In this document: positions 46,434 through 53,976 of the stretch, in pieces
How the letters are laid out: each line of letters starts with the position of its first letter
Position numbering within the stretch: position 1 is the stretch's first letter
From: Salinisphaera sp052044135
Lineage (GTDB): Bacteria > Pseudomonadota > Gammaproteobacteria > Nevskiales > Salinisphaeraceae
Length of the DNA: 64,000 bases
NCBI RefSeq assembly: GCF_052044135.1
Contig: NZ_JBQDYF010000002.1
Location: 62,001 to 126,000, forward strand
Direction of reading: 5' to 3'
The notes under the pieces: model-generated
What the model was told of the DNA's origin: nothing
The model's database searches: none
Seen by the model: the letters and a program-made list of their open reading frames with translations, nothing else
Program-made: the position numbers and the translations under genes

Positions 46434-47578
46434 AGTGCCTTCCGGTAGATCCGATAGGTCTTGTAGGCGCTGGCGCCCAGGCGCTCGATGATATCGCGCA
46501 TGCCCTTGTTGTCCTCGAGAATCCACGACAGCTCACAACCGGTGGCGCCGTGCTTGCGCAGACTGGCCTGCATGGCGGCGATCACGCCGAAGGCCAGGGC
46601 GGCACCGAGCGGGCCGTCCTGGTAGGCCTGGCGCACGCCCATCAATGGCACCCGGGAGGTCTGCGGGAACCGCACCTTGAGCCGCCACAGCAGTTTCGCC
46701 ACCGCGACCGGGGACAGGCGCCCGTCGAGATCGCGCGAGGCCTCGTTGAGGTTGGGCAGGCCGACGATGAAGGCGGCCGGCGTTCCGTTCACCTCGGCGA
46801 TCTGCACCAGGTCGTCGGCGATCAGCAGTTTGAGCGTATTGCCCATGTCGCGGAATTCGGCCGCCGTGAACGGCACGAACCCCCAGTTGTTGGCCCAGGC
46901 GTCGTTGAAGATATCGCGCAGGGTGTCGAGCTCTTCGGTATAGCGCGAGCGGTCGATCGGCCGGATGCGCATGCGGGACTGGTAGCGCGCGAGCAGCCGC
47001 TGCATCGCCTTCGGGTGCTCGAAGGCCAGGTCGACCCAGTAGGCGAGCGTGTCCACGGCCTTGCTGTACCCCTCGGCTTCCACGTGGGGCGCGTAGTAGT
47101 CGCGACCGTGTCCCATCATCATCATGGGGGGCGTGTCGAAGCCGTCCACGAGCAGGCCGCATTCATCGTTGATGGTCAGATTGAAAGGGCCGTGTACGGC
47201 TTCCATGCCACGCTCGGCCAGCCATGCTTCGGCGGTCGCGAGCAGACCGGCGAACACCCGGGGGTCGTCGATCGCCTCCAGCATGCCGAAGTAGCCGACC
47301 CGGTCGCCGTGTTCGCGTTCGCGCAACGGATCGATCTGGGCGGTGATGCGGCCGACCGGCCGCCCGTCGATCCACGCCAGCCAGGCCTGCCAGTCCAGGT
47401 GCTCGAACGCAGGGTTGTGCTTCGCCGACAGATGCATGCGCCGTTCGATATGCAGTGGCGCGCGCCATTCCCTGCGATCGGCATAGATGGCGTGCGGCAG
47501 GCGTATGAAGCGCTTGAGATCGCGGGTCGACGCGATCGGCGTGATGGTGACGGCGGAGGGTTGTTCGCTAACTGCCAT
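46430..47578 (-). CDS. cerS: Bacterial ceramide synthase (GNAT-like N-acyltransferase)
   Basis: 382 residues from ATG 47578. It belongs to the GNAT-fold family identified as bacterial ceramide synthase in Caulobacter, which N-acylates the sphingoid base or its 3-keto form. The hallmark is VHGPFNLTINDECGLLVDGF followed by DTPPMMMMGH (about 128-157); the second half (about 215-382) is a second GNAT-like lobe, with MGVRQAYQDGPLGAAL and CELSWILEDNKGMRDIIERLG. First gene of the leftward set, divergent from the acyl-AMP ligase operon. Such proteins are often annotated only as hypothetical or N-acetyltransferase. The full companion gene set supports the call. Confidence 0.82.
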   Translation of the reverse strand: MAVSEQPSAVTITPIASTRDLKRFIRLPHAIYADRREWRAPLHIERRMHLSAKHNPAFEHLDWQAWLAWIDGRPVGRITAQIDPLREREHGDRVGYFGMLEAIDDPRVFAGLLATAEAWLAERGMEAVHGPFNLTINDECGLLVDGFDTPPMMMMGHGRDYYAPHVEAEGYSKAVDTLAYWVDLAFEHPKAMQRLLARYQSRMRIRPIDRSRYTEELDTLRDIFNDAWANNWGFVPFTAAEFRDMGNTLKLLIADDLVQIAEVNGTPAAFIVGLPNLNEASRDLDGRLSPVAVAKLLWRLKVRFPQTSRVPLMGVRQAYQDGPLGAALAFGVIAAMQASLRKHGATGCELSWILEDNKGMRDIIERLGASAYKTYRIYRKAL

Positions 47579-48113
47579 GAGTGGGTCCCGGTCGGTCTCG
47601 CGCGGGCAATATACGTCAGGATTATGTCCGGCGACCAATGCACGCCCGGTCGCGGCGCGCCGGCCGTGCCGCATTAATGCCGCGGCACTTCTATATTAAC
47701 GAAAAATTCATGTCAGCTCTGGCAGCATCCGCGCGCAGTCGAGCGGCGTAAACCCCGTTGTCGGTGACCCGGCAGCCCGCGGTGCCCTCGCATCCACCCG
47801 CTCACAAGCTCGTCGGCGCTACGTGCCTAGTGCAAAAGCCGCCGATTTGCAGTAAAATTTGAGGATTGATGGCACGTGCAACAATGGTCGATCGGGGGCC
47901 GGGCCGTTCAGGCTGCGTGCCGGTGCGGTTCTCGACAATAAATGCGTCGGTTGGAGTGTCTGTCAGCCAGTCTGGCGGCCAGTCGAATTTTGTCGGCGGG
48001 CAGTCGGTGGCGGCCATGATGCCGACGTGGGCCGTCCCGTCCCACGCTTGCGATATGACAACGCCACTTACGTTTGGGGTTGCCCCACGTTCGTTCAGAA
48101 AACAGGTAAATCG
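47579..48113. other. 535-bp divergent control region of the sphingolipid locus
   Basis: Lies between the leftward ceramide synthase set and the rightward acyl-AMP ligase operon, so it should hold both promoters. Seen: inverted repeat GTGCCGC/GCGGCAC (47664-47686, 9-nt loop containing ATTAAT); AT-rich ATATTA (47691-47696; TAATAT, a -10 for the minus strand); TAAAAT (47853-47858; a -10 for the plus strand). No convincing -35 on either side. An 85-codon extension of the ligase frame runs through its right half without recognisable features. Confidence 0.45.
47664..47686. promoter_or_regulatory. Inverted repeat in the divergent sphingolipid promoter region
   Basis: Perfect 7-bp arms GTGCCGC and GCGGCAC around a 9-nt centre. 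It lies next to a TAATAT -10-like site for the leftward genes, so it could be a repressor operator or a 5'-leader hairpin. Confidence 0.35.
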
Positions 48114-49895
48114 ATGATCAAGCCAACGCCCACGGAACAGTGGCTATCGATGCGTCGGGGCGATTTCGCCTCGCTTGGAGACGCGCTCGACTATGCGGGC
48201 GAAGGCGAGACGGGTTTCAATTTCTACACCGGTCGCGGTGAATTGTCCGACGTGCTCAGCTATGCCGATCTGCGCCGCCGTGCGCGCGACACGGCGCAGC
48301 GACTGATGTCGCTCAATCTGGGCGAGGGCGCGCGTGTCGCGCTCGTTGCGGATACGGTGCCCGGTTTCATGGTGTGTTTCTTCGCTTGCCAGTACGCCGG
48401 CTATGTGCCCGTGCCGCTGCCGGTGATCGTGGGCCTGGGCAGTCGAGATGCCTACATCCGCCAGCTGCGTTCTCTGCTTCTGGGGTGTCATGCCGACGTG
48501 GCCCTGGCGCCCGAGGCGTTCATGAGTTTTCTCGAGTCCGCTGCCGATGGTATGACGTTGTCGTATCTCGGCAGTTACGACTCCCTGGATACGCTGTCGC
48601 CGGCCCAGGCTGAATGGCCGGCACCGGACGCCACGCGGACGGCCTACCTGCAATACACCTCGGGCAGCACGCAGTTTCCGCGCGGGGTGGTGATCTCCCA
48701 GGCCCAGGTCATGCAGAATCTGTCCAGTATCCTGGAGCTGGGCGTGCAGATGCGCGCCGACGATCGGCTGGTGTCGTGGCTGCCGTTGTACCACGACATG
48801 GGGCTGGTCGGTTTCATGCTGGCCGCGCTGACCTCGCAGCGCTCGGTCGATTATCTGGCGACGCGCGACTTCGCGATGCGTCCGCGTCAGTGGTTGTCGC
48901 TGATCAGCCGCAATCGCGGCACGATTTCGTTCAGCCCGTCGTTCGGCTATGAGCTGTGCTCGCGTCGCATCCGGCACAATGCCGACGATTTCGACTTGTC
49001 GAGCTGGCGGATTGCCGGTGCCGGCGCGGAAACGATCCGGCCGGACTCGCTGGATCGCTTCGCCGATACGCTGGCACCCGCCAAGTTCGATCGTCGCGCG
49101 TTCGTGGCGTGCTATGGCATGGCCGAGTGCTCGCTGGCGATCAGTTTTGCGCCGCTGGACCGGGGATTGGCGGTTGATCATGTCGACGCCGAGGCGTTGG
49201 CTGAGTCCGGAGTCGCCGTGCCGGCCTCGTCGGCAAGCGATCAGCGGGCGGCGCGTTTTGTCGAATGCGGCGAAATCCTGCCTGAATACGACTTCGAGAT
49301 TCGTGGCGACGCCGGTGAGGCGCTCGGTGAGCGCCAGGTCGGCACCGTGCATGTGCGCGGCCCGAGCGTCATGTCCGGCTACTTCGAGCAGCCCGAGGAA
49401 AGCGCGCGCGTGCTCTCGGACGACGGCTGGCTCAATACCGGCGACCTGGGTTATCGCATCGGCCGCCGCATCGTGATTACCGGTCGTGCCAAGGATCTGA
49501 TCATCGTCAATGGCCGCAACATCTGGCCGCAGGATCTCGAGTGGCTGGCCGAATCCCAGCCCGAGCTGCGCCCGGGCGATGCACTGGCCTTCGCGGCGCC
49601 GTCCGAGTCCGGCAGCGATGGCGCGGTGCTGGTCATCCAGTGCCGGGTGCGCGATCCGGCGGACCGTGAGGCCTTGATCAAACGGCTGGAAGGACTGATG
49701 CGTCGCGAGTGCGGCGTCGAGTGCCTGGTCGAGGCGGTCGAGCCGCATACCCTGCCGCGAACGTCGTCGGGCAAGCTTTCGCGTGCCGGCGCGCGTCGTG
49801 ACTACATCGAGCGGCTGGCTGAGCGACTCCGGCGTCGACAGGCGGTTTCGCCCGCCGAGGCGGCGGTGGTCGAAAGCGATCGACAGGCCGGCTAG
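48114..49895 (+). CDS. Fatty acyl-AMP ligase (loads the sphingolipid ACP)
   Basis: 593 residues, ANL superfamily, FAAL-type. YTSGSTQFPRGVV (about 180-192) is the A3 adenylate loop, then YGMAECSLAIS, GDLGYRIGRRIVITGRAKDLII, and the A10 lysine in PRTSSGKLSRAG near 553. Such enzymes activate a fatty acid with ATP and transfer it to a dedicated carrier protein; the equivalent Caulobacter gene is required for ceramide synthesis. ATG 48114 gives the normal N-terminus (MIKPTPTEQWLSMR), while the upstream extension to 47859 has no homology. First gene of the rightward operon, 6 bp before the reductase. Confidence 0.88.
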   Translation: MIKPTPTEQWLSMRRGDFASLGDALDYAGEGETGFNFYTGRGELSDVLSYADLRRRARDTAQRLMSLNLGEGARVALVADTVPGFMVCFFACQYAGYVPVPLPVIVGLGSRDAYIRQLRSLLLGCHADVALAPEAFMSFLESAADGMTLSYLGSYDSLDTLSPAQAEWPAPDATRTAYLQYTSGSTQFPRGVVISQAQVMQNLSSILELGVQMRADDRLVSWLPLYHDMGLVGFMLAALTSQRSVDYLATRDFAMRPRQWLSLISRNRGTISFSPSFGYELCSRRIRHNADDFDLSSWRIAGAGAETIRPDSLDRFADTLAPAKFDRRAFVACYGMAECSLAISFAPLDRGLAVDHVDAEALAESGVAVPASSASDQRAARFVECGEILPEYDFEIRGDAGEALGERQVGTVHVRGPSVMSGYFEQPEESARVLSDDGWLNTGDLGYRIGRRIVITGRAKDLIIVNGRNIWPQDLEWLAESQPELRPGDALAFAAPSESGSDGAVLVIQCRVRDPADREALIKRLEGLMRRECGVECLVEAVEPHTLPRTSSGKLSRAGARRDYIERLAERLRRRQAVSPAEAAVVESDRQAG

Positions 49896-49901
49896 ACCCC
49901 C

Positions 49902-52286
49902 GTGGCGGTTGTAGCAGTCACCGGGGCCACCGGCTTTATCGGTCGCGCCACGGTCGGCGCGTTACGCGCCGCCGGGCATCGGGTCCAGGCGCTGGCGCGC
50001 TCGCCGGAGGCCGCCGGCGCGGTCCGTGCCATGGGCGCGATCCCGGTGCGCGGCGATCTGTGCAGTCCGGGGCGGTTGGCCGAGTTGGTATACCGCGTCG
50101 ATGCGCTGGTGCATTGCGCCGGCCAGGTTCGCGGCGTGTCGCATCGGGATTTCGCCGAGGTCAATGTGACCGGTAGTGCCCGCCTGTTTGCGGCCGCGCA
50201 CCGGGCCGGCTGCCCTGTGCTCGCCTTGTCGTCCCTTGCCGCGCGCGAGCCCGCGCTGTCGCACTACGCGCTGAGCAAGCGCACCATGGAGTGCCTGCTG
50301 GCCGAATCCGATGCGCCGGCGCCGGCCTTCGTGCTGCGCCCGCCGGCGGTCTATGGGCCGGGCGATCGTGAGCTGGCCCCGTTGTTCGAGGCCATGGGGC
50401 GGGGCTTCGCGCCGATTCCCGGTAATCCGCACGCCCGGGTTTCGCTGATCCACGTGCATGATCTCGCCGCCGCGATCGTGGCCTGGGTCGATGGCGGCGC
50501 GCGCGCGAGCGGGATTTTCGAGATTCACGACGGCCACGCCGGCGGCTACAGCTGGGACGAGATCGTGGCCATCGCGGGGCGGCTGCGCGGCGCGCCGATC
50601 CGCCGCATGGTATTGCCGCTGAGCGCGCTGCGGGCGACGGCGGCGCTCAACAGTGGTTGGGCGCGCCTTGCGGGGCAGGCGCCCATGTTCACGCCGGGCA
50701 AGCTGCGCGAGCTGCGTCATGCCGACTGGGTGGCCGACAATGCCTCGCTGGCCGGCGTCATCGACTGGCAACCGCAACTGGATCTGCCGGCGGGCCTGGC
50801 CGCAACCTGCGACTGGGCCGGCGCTTCGCCCGACAACGGATCAAACGATGAGCAACCGCTACGACGAAATCTACGCCCATCTGAACGAATTGCTCGTGCC
50901 TTTCGTGCCTGCGGGTACGACGATCGAGCCCCAGACCCGGCTGGTGGACGACCTGGGGCTGGACTCGGTCCAGGTGATGGAAGTCCTGATGGAGCTCGAG
51001 GATCGGCTGGACGCCTCGATTCCGATGAACTTCCTGCCGGACGTCGAGACGATGGACGACCTGGTGAAAGCGATGAACGACAGTCTGGCGGCCTGAGTCT
51101 GTTCGACAAGTTCGAGCCGATCGCCCGCGTGCGTCGCGACATCGAGGCCTCGGGCATCGATCCCCTGGGTGTGCCGATCGAGCGCGTCATTTCGGCCAGC
51201 GAGGGCGTGATCCGCGGGCGTCGCATGATTCTCGCCGGCACCAACAATTATCTCGGCCTGACCTTCGACGACAACTGCGTCGAGGCGGCGGTCGCTGCCG
51301 TGCGGTCCCAGGGTACCGGCACCACCGGCTCGCGCATGGCCAATGGTTCCTATGACGGCCATGTTGCGCTTGAAGCGGAGCTCGCCGCGTTCTACGGCAT
51401 GGGCCACGCGGTCGTGTTCTCCACCGGTTATCAGGCCAATCTCGGCATGCTGGCGGCCCTGGCTGGCCCGCGCGATACCGTGATGCTCGATGCCGATTGC
51501 CACGCCAGCATCTACGACGGACTCAAGCTCGGCGGCGCCCGAACGCTGTTGTTCAAGCACAACGACCCGGCCGATCTCGACAAACGGCTGGGGCGGCTCG
51601 GCGATGCGGCGGCGCATACGCTGGTGGTGGTCGAGGGTATTTACAGCATGCTCGGCGACATGGCCCCGCTGGCCGAAATCGTCGCGGTGGTCAAAAGGCA
51701 TGGCGCGGCCATCCTGGTCGACGAGGCCCATTCCATGGGCATCGTGGGCAAGCGCGGGCGCGGCGTGGTGGAGGCCGCCGGTGTGATGGATCAAGTGGAT
51801 TTCGTGGTCGGCACCTTCAGCAAGAGCCTGGGCGCGGCCGGCGGGTTCTGTGTGAGCCCGCACCCGGAACTCGACATGATTCGTTATGCCAGCCGCCCGT
51901 ATATCTTTACGGCGTCCCCGGTGCCGTCGGTAATCGCCTCGGTGCGCGCGGCGCTCACGCGCCTGCGCGACGACAACAATCTGCGCGACCGCATCTGGGA
52001 CAACGCCAATCGCCTGCATCGCGGTTTGTCACGCGCCGGCTTCACGCTCGCGGCACCGCCGGGCCCGGTGGTGGCGGCGGTATTCGAGTCGCGCGCGACC
52101 GCGCTCGGCTTCTGGCAGGGTCTGCTGGATCGCGGCGTTTACGTGAACCTGATGCTGCCGCCGGCCACCCCGGCCGGAAAATGCCTGATTCGGGCGAGCC
52201 TCAGTGCGGCACACAGCCGTGGGCAGATCGATCATATCGTGGCGGCGTTCAAGGATATCGGCGCGCCGCTGGCCAAGGCGGTGTAA
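49902..52286 (+). CDS. CerR-type reductase and serine palmitoyltransferase in one frame (apparent fusion)
   Basis: A single 794-codon frame from GTG 49902. Residues 1-about 312 are an NAD(P)-dependent extended SDR of the CerR type (GATGFIG at 8-14; YALSK, Tyr122/Lys126), which in Caulobacter reduces the 3-oxo group of ceramide. Residues about 398-794 are serine palmitoyltransferase (see 51093-52286). Residues about 313-397 form a Gly/Arg/Asp-rich linker with no homology, because this stretch encodes ACP in another frame. There is no stop codon for the reductase alone, so any ribosome starting at 49902 must continue through SPT unless it shifts frame. True fusion, lost stop, or sequence error remain open. 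Confidence 0.7.
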   Translation: MAVVAVTGATGFIGRATVGALRAAGHRVQALARSPEAAGAVRAMGAIPVRGDLCSPGRLAELVYRVDALVHCAGQVRGVSHRDFAEVNVTGSARLFAAAHRAGCPVLALSSLAAREPALSHYALSKRTMECLLAESDAPAPAFVLRPPAVYGPGDRELAPLFEAMGRGFAPIPGNPHARVSLIHVHDLAAAIVAWVDGGARASGIFEIHDGHAGGYSWDEIVAIAGRLRGAPIRRMVLPLSALRATAALNSGWARLAGQAPMFTPGKLRELRHADWVADNASLAGVIDWQPQLDLPAGLAATCDWAGASPDNGSNDEQPLRRNLRPSERIARAFRACGYDDRAPDPAGGRPGAGLGPGDGSPDGARGSAGRLDSDELPAGRRDDGRPGESDERQSGGLSLFDKFEPIARVRRDIEASGIDPLGVPIERVISASEGVIRGRRMILAGTNNYLGLTFDDNCVEAAVAAVRSQGTGTTGSRMANGSYDGHVALEAELAAFYGMGHAVVFSTGYQANLGMLAALAGPRDTVMLDADCHASIYDGLKLGGARTLLFKHNDPADLDKRLGRLGDAAAHTLVVVEGIYSMLGDMAPLAEIVAVVKRHGAAILVDEAHSMGIVGKRGRGVVEAAGVMDQVDFVVGTFSKSLGAAGGFCVSPHPELDMIRYASRPYIFTASPVPSVIASVRAALTRLRDDNNLRDRIWDNANRLHRGLSRAGFTLAAPPGPVVAAVFESRATALGFWQGLLDRGVYVNLMLPPATPAGKCLIRASLSAAHSRGQIDHIVAAFKDIGAPLAKAV
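50848..51096 (+). CDS. Acyl carrier protein of the sphingolipid locus, nested in the CerR-SPT frame
   Basis: 82-residue ACP. Phosphopantetheine serine is Ser40 in LVDDLGLDSVQVMEVLMELE, followed by the usual helix III pattern. It should carry the fatty acyl group delivered by the acyl-AMP ligase to SPT. It is read in a frame different from the surrounding CerR-SPT frame, with third codon positions mostly G/C, as expected of the truly coding frame. The ATG at 50848 gives MSNRYDEIYAHL. The stop TGA overlaps a CTG in the SPT frame (CTGA at 51093-51096). Confidence 0.9.
   Translation: MSNRYDEIYAHLNELLVPFVPAGTTIEPQTRLVDDLGLDSVQVMEVLMELEDRLDASIPMNFLPDVETMDDLVKAMNDSLAA
51093..52286 (+). CDS. spt: Serine palmitoyltransferase domain (alpha-oxoamine synthase)
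   Basis: PLP enzyme condensing serine with an acyl thioester to 3-ketosphinganine, first step of sphingolipid synthesis. Numbered on the joint frame: GTNNYLGL (446-453), LDADCHASIYDG with the ring-stacking His534, VDEAHSMG with Asp607, and the Schiff-base Lys641 in GTFSKSLGAAGG. It closely follows soluble bacterial SPT (Sphingomonas type). If made separately, the natural start is CTG 51093 (reading as MSLFDKFEPIARV), overlapping the ACP stop; the first ATG/GTG/TTG-type codon in frame after that is GTG 51171, inside the conserved domain. KBL/BioF-type oxoamine synthases are less likely given the neighbours. Confidence 0.85.
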   Translation: MSLFDKFEPIARVRRDIEASGIDPLGVPIERVISASEGVIRGRRMILAGTNNYLGLTFDDNCVEAAVAAVRSQGTGTTGSRMANGSYDGHVALEAELAAFYGMGHAVVFSTGYQANLGMLAALAGPRDTVMLDADCHASIYDGLKLGGARTLLFKHNDPADLDKRLGRLGDAAAHTLVVVEGIYSMLGDMAPLAEIVAVVKRHGAAILVDEAHSMGIVGKRGRGVVEAAGVMDQVDFVVGTFSKSLGAAGGFCVSPHPELDMIRYASRPYIFTASPVPSVIASVRAALTRLRDDNNLRDRIWDNANRLHRGLSRAGFTLAAPPGPVVAAVFESRATALGFWQGLLDRGVYVNLMLPPATPAGKCLIRASLSAAHSRGQIDHIVAAFKDIGAPLAKAV

Positions 52287-52345
52287 GCGTCCGTGGGCCG
52301 CCCCTTCCCGCCGTTTTTCCACGCCGATAGCGGGCGCCGTAGCCC

Positions 52346-53119
52346 ATGAGCCGGCCACGTCCGGCGAGTCCGGAGGTGACGCTGATAACGGGCGCCTCGC
52401 AGGGGATTGGCTACGCCCTGGCCCTGGAGTTGGCGAGGCGTGGCGATACGGTCGCCGTTCTCGCGCGTCGCCGGGCCGAACTGGATGAACTGGTCGGACG
52501 CATCGCCGCCGAGGGCGGGCGTGCACTGGCGGTGACCGCCGACGTGACCGACCGGGCGGCACTGGCCGCGGCGGCGGATCGGGTACGGGCCGAGTTCGGC
52601 CCGATCACGCGTCTGGTTGCCAATGCCGGCGGCGGGTCCTCGACCCAGGTGAGGCACTACGACGCGCAGGCCGTGGAAGATACGGTCCGGCTCAATTTGA
52701 TGGGCACGGCCAACGCGGTCGGCGTGGTGCTCGACGATATGCTCACCGCCGGGCGCGGGCATCTGGTGGCCATGGGCAGCCTGGCGGCGATGCGCGGATT
52801 GCCGACCGCGGCCGCGTACTCGGCGGCCAAGGCGGGCGTGGCGAACTTCATGGAAAGCCTCGCCATTGATCTGCGTCATAGCGGCATCGACGTAACACTG
52901 TTAGAACCGGGGTTCGTGGCCAAGCCAGATTCGAAAAAGCGTCGAATGCGCATGCCGTTGTCCATCGCCAGCGCCCGGATGGCAACGGCCATCGTCGCCC
53001 GTCGGCGCTACTGGCGCGGCCCGACTGGCCTGGTATTTGCGGCCAATATACTGCGATTGCTACCTTTTTCCGTCTACAGTCGAGTGCTGGCCGGGCGAGG
53101 TCGGAGCGCCGATTCTTGA
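52346..53119 (+). CDS. Short-chain dehydrogenase/reductase
   Basis: 257-residue classical SDR. Cofactor motif TGASQGIG (15-22), NAGG, catalytic Ser in AMGSLAAMRG and YSAAK. The C-terminus is basic with a hydrophobic segment (GLVFAANILRLLPFSVYSRVL), suggesting membrane association, as seen in 3-ketodihydrosphingosine reductases. It lies 59 bp after SPT. It may be a second keto-reductase of the pathway or act on the acyl chain; the exact step is unknown. Confidence 0.8.
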   Translation: MSRPRPASPEVTLITGASQGIGYALALELARRGDTVAVLARRRAELDELVGRIAAEGGRALAVTADVTDRAALAAAADRVRAEFGPITRLVANAGGGSSTQVRHYDAQAVEDTVRLNLMGTANAVGVVLDDMLTAGRGHLVAMGSLAAMRGLPTAAAYSAAKAGVANFMESLAIDLRHSGIDVTLLEPGFVAKPDSKKRRMRMPLSIASARMATAIVARRRYWRGPTGLVFAANILRLLPFSVYSRVLAGRGRSADS

Positions 53120-53152
53120 ACACGCATTTCGACTACAACAGCGAGGCAACCT

Positions 53153-53914
53153 ATGAGTGCTGATTCGTCCGGTATCGCCGGATTTCGACGCAAGGCCGTC
53201 AAGCGTTTCGGCAAGAAGCTGTTCCGCGGCACGCTGATGGATTTTCTTTCCGCCCAGTCCAAAATCCCGGACGAGCCGGTGCTCGACAACGCCTTGTTCC
53301 CCTGGGCCGAGGGCGTACGCCTGCAGTGGACGGCCATGCGTGACGAACTGGATCAACTGCTGGAGCGGCGCAACGCGCTGCCCAGCTTCCAGGAAATCAG
53401 CCCGGATCAGTCGCGCATCTCCACCGACGATCAGTGGAAGACATTCTGGCTGCATGGGTTCGGTGAGCGCATGGAGTTCGGCCGCAAGCTGTGTCCCGCC
53501 ACATCGGCCGCACTCGATCAGATTCCCGGTCTGTCGAATGCCTTCTTCTCGATCCTCGGGCCCGGCAAGCATATTCCGCGTCATCGTGGCGTGACCAAGG
53601 GGCTGGTCCGCTGCCATATCGGGCTGCGGGTGCCCGATTCGCCCGAGCCATGTCTGATTCAGGTTGAGGACGTAGACTGCCACTGGAAGGAAGGCGGTAT
53701 GTTCTTTTTCGATGACACCTATCGGCATGAAGTCTGGAACAAGACGGACGGCGAGCGCGCTGTCCTGTTGTTCGATATCGAGCGGCCCATGGGGCTGCCG
53801 GGCCGGGCCGTGTCGCGGGCCATGATCGCGGCGCTCAAGCGCACCGCGTATTTTCGTGATGCCATGGCCAACCAGCGGGCATGGGAAGCGCGCTACCGGG
53901 CGGCCACAGGCTAG
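53153..53914 (+). CDS. Aspartyl/asparaginyl beta-hydroxylase-family dioxygenase (LpxO-like)
   Basis: 253 residues, Fe(II)/2-oxoglutarate dioxygenase of the AspH/LpxO family. The iron and cosubstrate sites are in LGPGKHIPRHRGVTKGLVRCH (His144 candidate) and FFFDDTYRHEVWNKTDGERAV (His192, Arg202). LpxO in this family 2-hydroxylates acyl chains of lipid A, so 2-hydroxylation of a ceramide or lipid A fatty acid is a reasonable inference. No clear signal peptide; the N-terminus is basic. ATG 53153 follows GAGG. Confidence 0.8.
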   Translation: MSADSSGIAGFRRKAVKRFGKKLFRGTLMDFLSAQSKIPDEPVLDNALFPWAEGVRLQWTAMRDELDQLLERRNALPSFQEISPDQSRISTDDQWKTFWLHGFGERMEFGRKLCPATSAALDQIPGLSNAFFSILGPGKHIPRHRGVTKGLVRCHIGLRVPDSPEPCLIQVEDVDCHWKEGGMFFFDDTYRHEVWNKTDGERAVLLFDIERPMGLPGRAVSRAMIAALKRTAYFRDAMANQRAWEARYRAATG

Positions 53915-53976
53915 ATCGATGGGGAGCACACGTCGATCCGGACGCTAAAGGCAATCGATCGATGAGGGGATGATTC

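Noticed and set aside
47859..48113. 85-residue N-terminal extension of the acyl-AMP ligase
   Set aside because: No homology or ribosome binding site; the conserved N-terminus starts at ATG 48114.
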